The notes beneath the pieces were generated by a model, which was not told where the DNA came from, searched no databases, and worked only from the letters and a program-made list of their open reading frames with translations. Source: Treponema bryantii NK4A124 (GTDB taxonomy: Bacteria; Spirochaetota; Spirochaetia; Treponematales; Treponemataceae). From it: DNA of 64,000 bases. The first letter of the stretch is position 1. Every line of letters starts with the position of its first letter. Both the position numbers and the translations under genes were made by a program. Of the stretch, positions 1-8,577 are shown in pieces. Where the stretch lies: positions 1 through 64,000 of the forward strand of contig NZ_ATWV01000004.1 of NCBI RefSeq assembly GCF_000421345.1, given 5' to 3'.

Positions 1-64
1 CGACTTGCATGCTTAAGACGCGCCGCCAGCGTTCGTTCTGAGCCAGGATCAAACTCTCCATGAT
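1..64 (-). rRNA. rrs: 16S rRNA gene, 5' end (partial)
   Basis: Read on the minus strand, positions 57 down to 38 give AGAGTTTGATCCTGGCTCAG, the universal 16S 5' primer site, followed by AACGAACGCTGGCGGCGCG and a CTTAAGCATGCAAGTCG stretch typical of Treponema. The mature 5' end is placed at about 64 by analogy with E. coli, where AGAGTTTG begins at base 8. The rest of the gene lies outside the window to the left. Confidence 0.97.
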
Positions 65-153
65 TATTTCAATAGCCCGAAGGCTAATGATTTCATAAAC
101 AGTTCAATTCCCAACTATTATATTAATTAAGTTGAAATTGATTTTAGGTCAGT

Positions 154-181
154 TTTATAAAAACTGATAAAATGTAGTCAA
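154..181 (-). promoter_or_regulatory. rRNA promoter P2 (proximal)
   Basis: On the minus strand TTGACT (176-181) is followed after 16 bp by TATAAA (154-159). Transcription would start about 80 bases before the 16S 5' end. Inferred from consensus only. Confidence 0.55.
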
Positions 182-313
182 TTGCTTACAGAACGAAACC
201 AGCGATTTCTCGCTTATTTCGTTTTTAGAACCTTACTTGTTCTATTCTTTCCTTCCCTGTTATGTCAAAAAACTGTTTTGCTTTTGTCGCTCTGTGTTGC
301 GACGGTGAAAATG

Positions 314-342
314 AATATATATCTAAAACAAAAACTTGTCAA
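314..342 (-). promoter_or_regulatory. rRNA promoter P1 (distal, near consensus)
   Basis: On the minus strand a perfect TTGACA (337-342) and TATATT (314-319) are separated by the ideal 17 bp. With the proximal promoter it makes the tandem arrangement usual for rRNA operons. Confidence 0.7.
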
Positions 343-360
343 CAGAATTTTTCATTTTTT

Positions 361-389
361 TTGATTTTTTTTTAAAAATTTTATATAAT
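361..389 (+). promoter_or_regulatory. metH promoter, apparently leaderless
   Basis: TTGATT (361-366), a 17 bp spacer and a perfect TATAAT (384-389). The usual start point, about 7 bases after the -10 box, is 396-397, which is the ATG of metH. No Shine-Dalgarno sequence precedes the ATG; the intervening bases are TTTTTTC. Confidence 0.65.
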
Positions 390-396
390 TTTTTTC

Positions 397-2979
397 ATGA
401 AAAAACTTTGTGATATTTTAGGAAAAGAACTTTTATTTTTTGACGGCGGAACAGGTACTGTTTTACAGGGCATGGGCCTAAAGCCAGGTGAACTCCCTGA
501 AACCTGGAACATAAAATACCCGGACCGCATTGTGCAGCTGCATTACAATTATTTTGCAGCCGGCTCTAATATTGTAAACACAAACACCTTTGGAGCCTTT
601 ATCACAAAGTTTCCGCTGGAGCTTGAACGCCTTATTACAGCTGCTATTGATAATGCCAATGCAGCCCGCGACAAGATTCTGGCAGAAAACCCGAACGGCA
701 ATTACTATATAGCCTTTGACATTGGTTCCTGCGGAAAACTGCTCAAGCCAATGGGCGATCTTGATTTTGAAGACTGTGTAAAACTTTTTAAGAAAACCTT
801 TAAGGCTGCCTTTGATAAAAAAATCGATTGTGTAATGATAGAAACAATGAACGACGGCTATGAATCTAAGGCTGCCGTTCTTGCTGCAAAAGAAACCATG
901 GAAGAACTGGGAATTGCCGAAGGTACTCTCCCAATTATTGTAAGCAACGTTTACGACAAGGAATGCCGTACTCTAAGCGGTTCCTGCCCTGAAACAATGG
1001 TTGCCATGCTGGAAGGTCTTGGAGTTTCTGCGGTTGGTGTAAACTGCAGTCTTGGTCCTCTGGAAATGAAGCCGACTGTTGAACGCCTTTGCCGGGCAGC
1101 AAGCGTGCCGGTGTTAGTAAAACCTAACGCAGGTCTCCCTAAGGTTGTAGATGGCAAAACCGTTTTTGATGTTAAAGCACCTGAGTTTGTTGAAGCAATG
1201 AAGGAGCTTGCTGCCCTGGGACCTATGATTCTTGGCGGCTGCTGCGGAACTACACCGGAGTATATTAAGGGGATTGCGGAAAATGTGGTTTCGATACGGC
1301 CTGCGGCCTACTCAACCACCGGTAGTGACGGAGAGGCGGTGGTTGAGTGCCCGCAAAGCGGGTGTATCGAAACCACCGTTACCGGAGGCTGTATCGGCTG
1401 CGTATCTTCAAACACAAAAGTCGTATACTTTGGCGGACCTAACAGACCGGTTCTCATTGGTGAACGAATTAACCCGACCGGAAAAAAGAAGTTTAAGGAA
1501 GCCCTGCGTGCAGGAGACATTCCTTACATTATTCACCAGGGAATGGAACAGGAAGAAGCCGGAGCCCAGGTACTGGACGTAAACGTAGGTCTTCCTGAAA
1601 TTGACGAAAAAGAAATGATGCTACGCGTTCTCGAAGAACTGCAGAACGTAACTACCCTGCCCCTTCAGATTGATACAACCAAGCCGGATGTTATGGAGGC
1701 AGCTCTGCGCCGATACAACGGAAAGGCAATGATAAACTCTGTAAACGGCAAGCAGGAAATTATGGATACTGTATTCCCGCTTGTAAAAAAATACGGTGGC
1801 CTTGTAGTTGCCCTTACTCTGGATGAAGACGGTATTCCTGAAGACAGTGCCCGCCGTGTAGAGATTGCTAAAAAGATTTACAAAGAAGCAGAAAAATACG
1901 GAATTAAAAAATCTGACATCATCATAGACCCTCTTGCCATGGCTGTTAGCTCAGACTCACGAGCCGGCATTGCAACAATGGAAACTGTCCGTGCCATTCA
2001 CGAAATGGGAGGACTTACAAGTCTTGGTATTTCAAATGTTAGCTTTGGCTTACCACTCCGCGAATTTGTAACTGCAAGTTTCTTTACGCTTTGTATGGGG
2101 GCGGGACTTTCTGCCGCAATTATGAATCCTCTTCAGGGAGAAATGATTAAGGCATGGAGGTGTTACAACCTGCTTTCGGGCCGCGATGAAAACTGTACGG
2201 ATTATATTGAGTGGAGCACGGTGGAAGCAGAACGTCTTGCCAACATGGTGGTTTCGACAGGCTCAACCACCGGCGGAAATGCCGGGGGCGTTGCGGGGGT
2301 GTCCCCCGCTGGAGGGGGTAGCGAGCAACGAAGTGCGAGCGAGGGGGAGGCTTCCCCCACCTCTAGTTTAAGCAATGCAATTATCCACGGACTTAAGACA
2401 GATGCCGCTGCCGCCACCCGTGAACTTCTCAAAAGCACCGAATCGCTGACAATTATCAACGAACACCTTATTCCGGGACTGGACTACGTTGGAAAGCGAT
2501 TTGAGAAAAAGACCATGTACCTGCCCCAGCTTTTAATGGCGGCAGAGGCGGCTAAGGCGGCTTTCGGCGAGATCCGTGAGTTTATGGAGAAGTCGGGAAA
2601 GAAGGGTGCACCTAAGGGAAAGATTATTATCGCAACTGTAAAGGGCGACATTCACGACATTGGCAAAAACATTGTGAAGGTTCTGCTGGAAAATTATGAC
2701 TTTGAGGTAATTGATCTGGGCAAGGACGTGCCGCCGGAAGTTGTTGTTGAGGCCTGCAAGAAGGACCACGTTATGCTGGTAGGCTTGTCGGCTCTTATGA
2801 CCACGACGGTTGCCGCAATGGAAGAAACAATCAAGCTACTGCGAAAGGAATGCCCATGGGCTAAAACCTGCGTTGGCGGCGCTGTAATGACTCAGGAATA
2901 TGCCGACCAGATTGGCGCAGACTTTTACGGTAAGGATGCTATGGATACCGTGAGATTTGCGCTGGAGATGTTTAAGTAG
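397..2979 (+). CDS. metH: Cobalamin-dependent methionine synthase, no reactivation domain
   Basis: Transfers a methyl group from methyl-THF through cobalamin to homocysteine. Domains: homocysteine methyltransferase about 1-295, with the zinc ligands expected at C217 and C282-C283 (GVNCS, GGCCG); pterin-binding from about 350 (LIGERINPTG); B12 cap and B12-binding about 660-860 with D751-x-H753-x-x-G756, H753 being the axial cobalt ligand. At 860 residues it lacks the SAM-binding reactivation domain of E. coli MetH, as do some other bacterial enzymes that use a separate reactivator; none is seen here. Two linkers are repeat-derived: residues about 297-327 (a family A pair) and 617-655 (family A variant plus family B). 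Both fall between domains and keep the frame. Confidence 0.93.
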   Translation: MKKLCDILGKELLFFDGGTGTVLQGMGLKPGELPETWNIKYPDRIVQLHYNYFAAGSNIVNTNTFGAFITKFPLELERLITAAIDNANAARDKILAENPNGNYYIAFDIGSCGKLLKPMGDLDFEDCVKLFKKTFKAAFDKKIDCVMIETMNDGYESKAAVLAAKETMEELGIAEGTLPIIVSNVYDKECRTLSGSCPETMVAMLEGLGVSAVGVNCSLGPLEMKPTVERLCRAASVPVLVKPNAGLPKVVDGKTVFDVKAPEFVEAMKELAALGPMILGGCCGTTPEYIKGIAENVVSIRPAAYSTTGSDGEAVVECPQSGCIETTVTGGCIGCVSSNTKVVYFGGPNRPVLIGERINPTGKKKFKEALRAGDIPYIIHQGMEQEEAGAQVLDVNVGLPEIDEKEMMLRVLEELQNVTTLPLQIDTTKPDVMEAALRRYNGKAMINSVNGKQEIMDTVFPLVKKYGGLVVALTLDEDGIPEDSARRVEIAKKIYKEAEKYGIKKSDIIIDPLAMAVSSDSRAGIATMETVRAIHEMGGLTSLGISNVSFGLPLREFVTASFFTLCMGAGLSAAIMNPLQGEMIKAWRCYNLLSGRDENCTDYIEWSTVEAERLANMVVSTGSTTGGNAGGVAGVSPAGGGSEQRSASEGEASPTSSLSNAIIHGLKTDAAAATRELLKSTESLTIINEHLIPGLDYVGKRFEKKTMYLPQLLMAAEAAKAAFGEIREFMEKSGKKGAPKGKIIIATVKGDIHDIGKNIVKVLLENYDFEVIDLGKDVPPEVVVEACKKDHVMLVGLSALMTTTVAAMEETIKLLRKECPWAKTCVGGAVMTQEYADQIGADFYGKDAMDTVRFALEMFK
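1285..1377. repeat. Family A inverted pair inside metH
   Basis: Copy 1285-1320 (centre GGCCTGCGGCC, ACTCAACCACC end) faces copy 1338-1377 (GGTGGTTGAGTG, centre CCCGCAAAGCGGG). One is the TACTC subtype and one the GAGTG subtype. The pair is translated in frame as VVSIRPAAYSTTG and VVECPQSGCIETT between the MetH methyltransferase and pterin domains. Confidence 0.95.
2247..2361. repeat. Short family A variant plus GC-rich family B element inside metH
   Basis: 2247-2271 is a 25-base derivative, GGTGGTTTCGACAGG then CTCAACCACC. It is followed at 2281-2361 by a very GC-rich block starting GCCGGGGGCGTTGCGGGG with internal complementary runs GGGGGTGTCCCCC. The block resembles the reverse complement of 36083-36220. 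It encodes a Gly/Ser/Ala-rich linker in the cap region of MetH. Confidence 0.85.
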
Positions 2980-2998
2980 ATTGCAAACATGTTACACT

Positions 2999-3035
2999 GG
3001 TGGTTTCGATACGACCTGCGGCCTACTCAACCACC
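2999..3035. repeat. Family A single copy after metH
   Basis: GGTGGTTTCGATACG, centre ACCTGCGGCCT, ACTCAACCACC. Flanking bases extend the outer stem (ACTGGTGG / CCACCAGT). It lies between the convergent ends of metH and the lipoprotein gene and may act as a hairpin at both 3' ends. Confidence 0.9.
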
Positions 3036-3037
3036 AG

Positions 3038-4342
3038 TTAATCAAAGACTTTTTTACGCCATTCCTTTTCAAAATCCTGAAGGGATGGTGTTGTCTCTCC
3101 ATCTGCCATTGTGATAACTGCTTTTATATAAGGCTCAACAACTAAGGTACGGTAACTTTCCCAGCGGGCAGGCAGCATCTGTGGCACTGTAAGCATTTGA
3201 GACGGCGGCAGATTTGTAAGCAGCTGATTATAATAAACCGGCAGAACATGTTCGGTAACATCGCGCAGTGAAGAAAAACCACCCGCAATTCCAAACAAAT
3301 CCGTTTCCAGATGCATGCCCTCTTTTGTTTCAAGAATGTTTTTCTGATTTTCTGACTGGAAGAACCAGGAAATGAATTCCGTTGCTCCAACCTGATTTCT
3401 GGAATCCTTATAAATTCCAAGCATGGTCAGGGAGTCTTCGATATAGATTGAATTATCTTCAACTACCCATCGGTAGTCTATGGACAAATCCTGTTCTTTA
3501 AGAATCTTAAAAAGATTGTCGCTTGTGGTATAGGCATATAAGGTTCTACCCGAAGAAACCTGACGGTAATAAGGCATGAAAAGATATTTGAAAGAAAAAT
3601 CCTCTTCTATCTGCGGGGATGTATTTTCTTTGTAAACCCAGTCGCGCAGCATTGTCGACGCATTTAAAAGAGACTGATTGTTACAGACAATTTCTCCCTT
3701 ACCTTCCCGAAAATCGGTTCCTTTCATTTTTGCAACAAGATATAAAAACTCATCATTGCCTAAAGGTGTAAAACCAATTTTTGTATAGGCGTCTTTTTTA
3801 TTTTTCTCATTAAAAGCAGATGCCGTCTGCCGGATCTCTTCGAGTGAAAGTGTATAATTTTCCGGAATGAGATCTTTGTTATCAGTTGAAAAAACAACTG
3901 CCGGAAGGTTAAAGCTTACCGGCAAAAGATATTGAACTTTTTTACGTTTTCCGGAATCCAGCAGTTGGGGATAAAAAACTTCTGAAGTAAGTCTTTTTGT
4001 ATCAAAAAGATAATCAAGTGACTTAAAGCTTTTTTGAGGAGATTCAGTTCGAAGCCAGGAACCGACAATTATATCCGGCGGATTTTCATCTTTTGCAGGA
4101 GGCAGGGACAAGGCCGGATTTTCTTTATATACAAGAATGGCACAGTTATCGCTATGCTGGCGGTTAAAAAGCTCTATATATTGGGCAAATTCCCGGCAGC
4201 TGGTCCATATTACAATTCGTTCCTGCTGATATACAGTACGGGCATTCTGCCGGCCGTTTTTTGAACAGCCGGTCAGCATGACGCCAGCGCAAAGAAATAT
4301 AGTAAGAATAAAAACAGAAGGCTTCAATTTTTTACAATGCAT
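3038..4342 (-). CDS. Extracellular solute-binding lipoprotein, ABC type
   Basis: 434 residues with a signal peptide and lipobox LTGC (lipidated C26). The body has the mixed composition and conserved-looking segments of family 1 solute-binding proteins: a region near residue 45 reading IVIWTSC, and later YPQLLDSGKRK. It probably captures a sugar or similar solute at the membrane, but no permease or ATPase gene is adjacent, so the partner is unknown. The ATG overlaps the end of the aminotransferase gene by 11 bases with no clear ribosome site, suggesting translational coupling. The ligand cannot be told from sequence. Confidence 0.7.
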   Translation of the reverse strand: MHCKKLKPSVFILTIFLCAGVMLTGCSKNGRQNARTVYQQERIVIWTSCREFAQYIELFNRQHSDNCAILVYKENPALSLPPAKDENPPDIIVGSWLRTESPQKSFKSLDYLFDTKRLTSEVFYPQLLDSGKRKKVQYLLPVSFNLPAVVFSTDNKDLIPENYTLSLEEIRQTASAFNEKNKKDAYTKIGFTPLGNDEFLYLVAKMKGTDFREGKGEIVCNNQSLLNASTMLRDWVYKENTSPQIEEDFSFKYLFMPYYRQVSSGRTLYAYTTSDNLFKILKEQDLSIDYRWVVEDNSIYIEDSLTMLGIYKDSRNQVGATEFISWFFQSENQKNILETKEGMHLETDLFGIAGGFSSLRDVTEHVLPVYYNQLLTNLPPSQMLTVPQMLPARWESYRTLVVEPYIKAVITMADGETTPSLQDFEKEWRKKVFD

Positions 4343-5621
4343 CAGCTACATTATAAATGCTTGTGTAAACTGAATCAATCTTATCTTCATCAATACTTGA
4401 GAAAGCTACACGAAGTGTGTGAGGGTCAATCTGAATAATTCCGATACCGTCTTTCTTGAGAAGTTCTTTACGGATTTCTTCAGCCTTGCCTGTACTTACG
4501 TGGAAACTCATGAAATATCCTGAGTTGAAAGGAAGCGGCTCAAGAACTTTTGAAGTATGTGTATTTACAAATTTGCGTACAAGGTCGTAACGGCGCTTGA
4601 GCATTTTGCGGCATTCAATCTTCTGTTTGTTGTGGGCATCATCCTTAAGAGCATGCATTACAAGGCTCTGAGATGGAGTTGAAGAGCAGGAAACTGAAGA
4701 ACGGATAGCAGCCATAAACTTTGTTACAAGTGCTGTGTACTGGGCATCTGTGAGGCCTTTTGAAGCAAAGGTTACAAAGCCTGCGCGGAAGCCCCAGGCG
4801 AAGTCTTCTTTTGTAGGACCATCAGCCTTGATTGCAAGTACATTTTCGTGAAGGTCTGCCATATAAGCAAAGAGTGACTGAGGTTCAATATCATCTTCGT
4901 AGTTGAGTCCGAAGTAAGCATCATCAGAAAGAACAAGAACCTTTTTACCAGATTCTGCAATTTCACGAACAATGCGTACAATTTCTTTTGCTTCATCCTT
5001 TGTAGGACTGTAGCCTGAAGGATTCTGAGGGAAGTTGAGGATTACGCGAACTGAACCGTATTTTTCTGCGTCTGCCTTCATTTTTGCTTCAAGATCTTTA
5101 ATATTAAACTTTCCGTTTTCAAAGCACTTGAACTGATGGAACTCAGCACCACGGCGGGCAGCTGCAATCAGTTCGTAGTTATCCCAGCAAGGGTCTGCTG
5201 CGAGAAGCGGCTTATCTACATCAACAAAAAGATCGCTTACATAAGAAAGAACAGCAGTAAGTCCTGGTACCAGAATAGGCAGTGAGAACTGCTTGTTCTT
5301 AAGCGATGGATTTTTTTCTATGATTTTTTCTTTCCATAAAGCACGAAGATCCGGATTACCGGCAGTTTTTGCATAAGCAACAGTTTCGCGCGGAGTGAGT
5401 GAAGGCATGTTCTTTTTATAAGAATCAAGCTCGATTGGTGTGCCCTGTGCAACTGCCATACCGATTGTACCGTTTGCGAAGTGAGCATCTTTTGCGGCTT
5501 CTCCACCCTGAGAAATAATTCCGTTTGGGAAATAAAGGCGCTTTCCCATATCCGACATGAGGGCGTCTACTACTGAACCTGAGAGGGTATCATTCAATTC
5601 TTTTGCTAATGGATTAATCAT
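4332..5621 (-). CDS. Class I/II PLP-dependent aminotransferase
   Basis: 429-residue fold-type I aminotransferase. The Schiff-base lysine is K271 in TKEDFAWGFRAG, which has the K-x5-G-x-R-x-G spacing of aspartate aminotransferases. Other family marks are NFPQNPSG (196-203), the PLP-contacting D and Y in LSDDAYFG (232-239) and a C-terminal arginine in HTLRVAFSS. The amino acid substrate is not evident. The first gene of a two-gene unit with the lipoprotein. Its promoter starts transcription about 0-3 bases before the ATG. Confidence 0.85.
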   Translation of the reverse strand: MINPLAKELNDTLSGSVVDALMSDMGKRLYFPNGIISQGGEAAKDAHFANGTIGMAVAQGTPIELDSYKKNMPSLTPRETVAYAKTAGNPDLRALWKEKIIEKNPSLKNKQFSLPILVPGLTAVLSYVSDLFVDVDKPLLAADPCWDNYELIAAARRGAEFHQFKCFENGKFNIKDLEAKMKADAEKYGSVRVILNFPQNPSGYSPTKDEAKEIVRIVREIAESGKKVLVLSDDAYFGLNYEDDIEPQSLFAYMADLHENVLAIKADGPTKEDFAWGFRAGFVTFASKGLTDAQYTALVTKFMAAIRSSVSCSSTPSQSLVMHALKDDAHNKQKIECRKMLKRRYDLVRKFVNTHTSKVLEPLPFNSGYFMSFHVSTGKAEEIRKELLKKDGIGIIQIDPHTLRVAFSSIDEDKIDSVYTSIYNVADAL

Positions 5622-5630
5622 AATGCCCTA

Positions 5631-5659
5631 ATTATGCGAATTTGTTCATTCTTAGTCAA
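5631..5659 (-). promoter_or_regulatory. Promoter of aminotransferase gene with TGCATAA sites
   Basis: On the minus strand TTGACT (5654-5659), 17 bp, CATAAT (5631-5636). The predicted start is within about 3 bases of the ATG at 5621. Upstream lie two direct TGCATAA motifs (plus-strand TTATGCA at 5663-5669 and 5684-5690) that resemble half of the palindrome in front of the citrate synthase gene. Confidence 0.5.
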
Positions 5660-5691
5660 TGATTATGCATTTTTTTTGTATATTTATGCAT

Positions 5692-5720
5692 TTGTAACGT
5701 AGGCAAGTTTTTGATATAAT
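5692..5720 (+). promoter_or_regulatory. Promoter of the moxR/bat operon
   Basis: TTGTAA (5692-5697), 17 bp, perfect TATAAT (5715-5720). The start point falls at about 5727-5729, at the moxR ATG, so the message looks leaderless. Confidence 0.6.
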
Positions 5721-5728
5721 CTAGGGCT

Positions 5729-6724
5729 ATGAATAATGAAATTGTACATATAATAGAAAACTGTCACTCAGAGGCAGCAAAGCGCCTTGTTGGACAGGAA
5801 CAGCTTGTTGATGATATTTTAACTGCTTTTATCGCAGGAGGTCATGTTCTTCTGGAAGGTGTTCCTGGACTTGCAAAAACTCTTGCAATTAAAACTGTGG
5901 CAGAAATTCTTGGTCTTGATTTTAAGCGTATTCAGTTTACTCCGGATTTACTTCCTGCTGATGTTACAGGAACTTTAATTTATGAACAGAACACCGGAAG
6001 CTTCAGCGTAAGAAAAGGACCTGTTTTTGCAAATGTAATTCTTGCTGATGAAATTAACCGTGCACCTGCAAAAGTTCAGTCTGCCATGCTGGAAGCAATG
6101 GAAGAAAAGCAGATTACAATCGGAGAAGAAACCTATAAGCTTCCGGATCCATTCTTTGTTCTTGCTACCCAAAATCCGGTTGAACAGGAAGGAACCTATA
6201 ATTTGCCTGAAGCCGAGCTGGACCGTTTCTTAATGAAGCTTGTAATCTCTTACCCTGCTGCAGACAACGAAATTAAAATTGTACAGACTGCAGGCAAAGC
6301 AGCTTATGTACCGGTTAAAAGAATTGTTCAGCCGGCTGATATTACTACACTTAAGGCTGCAGCAGAAAAAGTTACCTGCGATGAAAAACTTGTTGAATAC
6401 ATAGTTTCTATTTTGACTGTTACACGTCCGGAAAACTCCAAGCGTCAGCAGGCCGGCCGAACTCTTGTAAATACTGCAAACACAAACGACATTACACGTT
6501 ACATTCATTTTGGTGCTTCGCCTCGTGCGGGTATTGCCATGCTGCAGTGTGCAAAAGTTCATGCAATGTTTGCAGGCCGCGACTTTGTTTTACCGGAAGA
6601 CATTAAGGCTGTTGCCCTCAATGTTCTGCGCCATCGCCTTGTTCTTTCTTACGAAGCTGCAGCAGACAATGTTACAGCTGATGATATTATCACAAGAATT
6701 CTGGACTTTATTCCGGTTCCGTAA
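5729..6724 (+). CDS. moxR: MoxR-family AAA+ ATPase
   Basis: 331-residue MoxR chaperone-like ATPase. Walker A GVPGLAKT (44-51) and Walker B ILADEIN (104-110) are intact, with the family sequence RAPAKVQSAMLEAMEE following. MoxR proteins usually act with von Willebrand factor A (VWA) proteins encoded next to them to assemble or activate envelope or metal-dependent targets; here DUF58, BatA/B-like and BatD-like genes follow on the same strand. Promoter directly at the start codon; no ribosome site seen. Confidence 0.93.
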   Translation: MNNEIVHIIENCHSEAAKRLVGQEQLVDDILTAFIAGGHVLLEGVPGLAKTLAIKTVAEILGLDFKRIQFTPDLLPADVTGTLIYEQNTGSFSVRKGPVFANVILADEINRAPAKVQSAMLEAMEEKQITIGEETYKLPDPFFVLATQNPVEQEGTYNLPEAELDRFLMKLVISYPAADNEIKIVQTAGKAAYVPVKRIVQPADITTLKAAAEKVTCDEKLVEYIVSILTVTRPENSKRQQAGRTLVNTANTNDITRYIHFGASPRAGIAMLQCAKVHAMFAGRDFVLPEDIKAVALNVLRHRLVLSYEAAADNVTADDIITRILDFIPVP

Positions 6725-6726
6725 GA

Positions 6727-6751
6727 GATGCTGAAACAAGTTCAGCATGAC
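6727..6751. repeat. Family C small palindrome
   Basis: GATGCTGAA-acaag-TTCAGCATGAC just after the moxR stop. The arms ATGCTGAA and TTCAGCAT pair exactly. The same element occurs at 30620 and 49236. Confidence 0.85.
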
Positions 6752-6770
6752 GCTTTTTGAGAAAAAAAAC

Positions 6771-7673
6771 ATGTCTAAACGATATCTTGCAAACAATGAA
6801 TCTCTCATAAAAAAAGCTCTTTACCTGAGGCTTATGGCAGAAGATATTGCCGACGGTATGAAAAGCGGCAACTTCCGCTCGCTTTACCGTGGACAGGGAG
6901 TTGAGTTTGCTGGTGTTCGTGATTATATTCGCGGAGACGACATACGTTCTATCGACTGGAACGTAACAGCCAGAATGGGGCGGCCTTACATCAAAGTTTT
7001 CGAAGAAGAACGCGAATTACAGATTTTTCTCATTGTAGACTCCTCGCGATCCATGCAACTTGAAAGTTCTGCAGACCGCCGCACAAAATACGCCGCAGCG
7101 GCAGAGGCGGCCGCCCTCGTGACCATAGCCGCAGAACTAAACGCCTGCCCGGCCGGAGCCGTAATTTTCGACGGCTCAATTCATTTTTCCTGCGAACCTT
7201 CTCTCGGTAAAGAAAAGGCAATGCAGATACTGAACCATCTGGACAGGCTGCCGGCAGCTCCTGCAAGCGGTTCAGTGCTTCCAAATGCAATCACCGCAGC
7301 GGCTAAAGTACTCCGCAAACGAACTCTCGTTTTCCTCCTTTCGGATTTCCGCAGCGGCGGCTGGGAAAAGCCACTTATCAACCTGGCCCAGAAAAACGAT
7401 GTAATTGCCATAAACCTTCACGACGCCAGCGACGAGGAGCTTCCTTCTCTTGGAACAGTTACCTTCCAGGATGCCGAAAGCGGACTTAAAATGTCTCTTC
7501 CTTCTTCATCACCTGCCTTCAAAAAAGAATGGCGGAACTATAACGAAATGAACCAGAACCGCTGGCAGGACTTCTGCATTAAGCACGGAGTTATGCCGGT
7601 AGTACTCGATACCAAAACAGAACCTGTTCAGGTGCTGAATCAGATTTTTGCGCGCAAGGCCCGCATAAGGTAA
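6771..7673 (+). CDS. DUF58 protein (Bat operon)
   Basis: 301 residues. It has the DUF58 signature RGDDIRSIDWNVTARMG followed by a VWA-like segment IVDSSRSM with the DxSxS metal site. Probably cytoplasmic, working with MoxR. I start at the ATG at 6771 (MSKRYLANN); the frame stays open to an ATG at 6747, but that one lies inside the family C palindrome. Second gene of the bat operon; 10 bases before the next gene. Confidence 0.88.
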   Translation: MSKRYLANNESLIKKALYLRLMAEDIADGMKSGNFRSLYRGQGVEFAGVRDYIRGDDIRSIDWNVTARMGRPYIKVFEEERELQIFLIVDSSRSMQLESSADRRTKYAAAAEAAALVTIAAELNACPAGAVIFDGSIHFSCEPSLGKEKAMQILNHLDRLPAAPASGSVLPNAITAAAKVLRKRTLVFLLSDFRSGGWEKPLINLAQKNDVIAINLHDASDEELPSLGTVTFQDAESGLKMSLPSSSPAFKKEWRNYNEMNQNRWQDFCIKHGVMPVVLDTKTEPVQVLNQIFARKARIR

Positions 7674-7683
7674 GGAGAAAGTA

Positions 7684-8577
7684 ATGCCTACAATTTCACC
7701 ACAGCAGATTCTCATGCCTAAAAAAGTTTACATCGGCGACACAGCAGAATTACGCTGCACCTTTAACAGCCCCAATCAAACTCTTAAAGACCTTACCTCG
7801 CAAGGCACTGCCAGACTACCGTTAGTTAGTCAATCTTCTTCAGAAGAATACGTAATAAAAGACATTACCCTGGCCCCTGCCGGTATAGATTTTTATCAGC
7901 TTACAATTACATTTGTACCCTGGAAAACCGGAGAACTCCTTTTTCCTCCAATGGAAATTGAAGGAAGTGAAACAATTCTTGAATTTCAGCCCATACAGAT
8001 TGTCTCTTTAATAACTGCAGAAAATGTTTCTACCACAAGTCTGCACGATACGGCAGCACCACTTCTTTTGCCGGGCACTGCATACAAACTTTACGGCAGC
8101 CTTGCTGCAATCATCCTTATTCTGATTATTCTTATCAGGCTTTTTGTAAAACGTAAAAGCCTGATCTTTTACATAAACAATAAACGTCTGCTTAGAAAAT
8201 ATAAGAAAAATAAAAAGCAGACAAAAAGAGCTTTGTTCAAACTTGCTGACACTGCAGCCGATTCAGACTTCACTGCAAAAAACGCAGCAGAAAGCCTGCA
8301 GAAACTTTTACGAAATTATCTGGAAGTACGCTTTGATTATCCTTTTACCCGTACTGTTACTTCTGAAATTATGGCCGGCTGGCAAAGTGTTACAGGTGGT
8401 CTTGCATCAGGAAAAAAGGAAGAAGCCTTTGAAGAAATTGCCGCCTGTTTTATCCGCACAGATTTCATTCGTTACAGCAAGGACGGCACTTTTGAAAAAG
8501 ATGAATTAGTAAATCTTATTGAAAAACTTATCATAAACATTGAAATTCTTGAGTCAGAGGAGGAAACTCATGCCTAG
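7684..8577 (+). CDS. Bat-operon membrane protein, BatD/DUF4381-like
   Basis: 297 residues. The N-terminal ~120 residues look like an extracytoplasmic beta-rich domain (KKVYIGDTAELRCTF), then one membrane helix at about 138-155 (AAIILILIILIRLF), then a lysine-rich cytoplasmic domain. There is no cleavable signal peptide, which is odd for the presumed topology. Good ribosome site AAGGAGA at 7674-7680. Its place between DUF58 and the VWA gene matches the DUF4381/BatD position in other bat operons; family membership is inferred mostly from that. Confidence 0.65.
   Translation: MPTISPQQILMPKKVYIGDTAELRCTFNSPNQTLKDLTSQGTARLPLVSQSSSEEYVIKDITLAPAGIDFYQLTITFVPWKTGELLFPPMEIEGSETILEFQPIQIVSLITAENVSTTSLHDTAAPLLLPGTAYKLYGSLAAIILILIILIRLFVKRKSLIFYINNKRLLRKYKKNKKQTKRALFKLADTAADSDFTAKNAAESLQKLLRNYLEVRFDYPFTRTVTSEIMAGWQSVTGGLASGKKEEAFEEIAACFIRTDFIRYSKDGTFEKDELVNLIEKLIINIEILESEEETHA

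Larger units (their letters stand above)
65..396. other. rRNA leader and promoter region, no gene
   Basis: This 332-base AT-rich stretch holds the divergent promoters of the rRNA operon (minus) and metH (plus). Just upstream of the 16S end, 73-86 forms on the minus strand a small hairpin TAGCC-TTCG-GGCTA with a UUCG tetraloop, a plausible rRNA leader structure. A 60-codon open frame at 182-364 has no ribosome site or protein character and is taken as chance. Confidence 0.7.

Noticed and set aside
182-364. 60-codon open frame in the rRNA leader
   Set aside because: Lies over rRNA promoters, no ribosome site, low-complexity hydrophobic translation; chance frame.
1285-1377. Pairs of family A repeats as a possible CRISPR array
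   Set aside because: Only two or three copies per cluster, inverted rather than direct, spacers irregular and no cas genes.
6747-6770. Upstream start for the DUF58 gene
   Set aside because: The ATG is part of a family C palindrome; the ATG at 6771 begins the conserved sequence.
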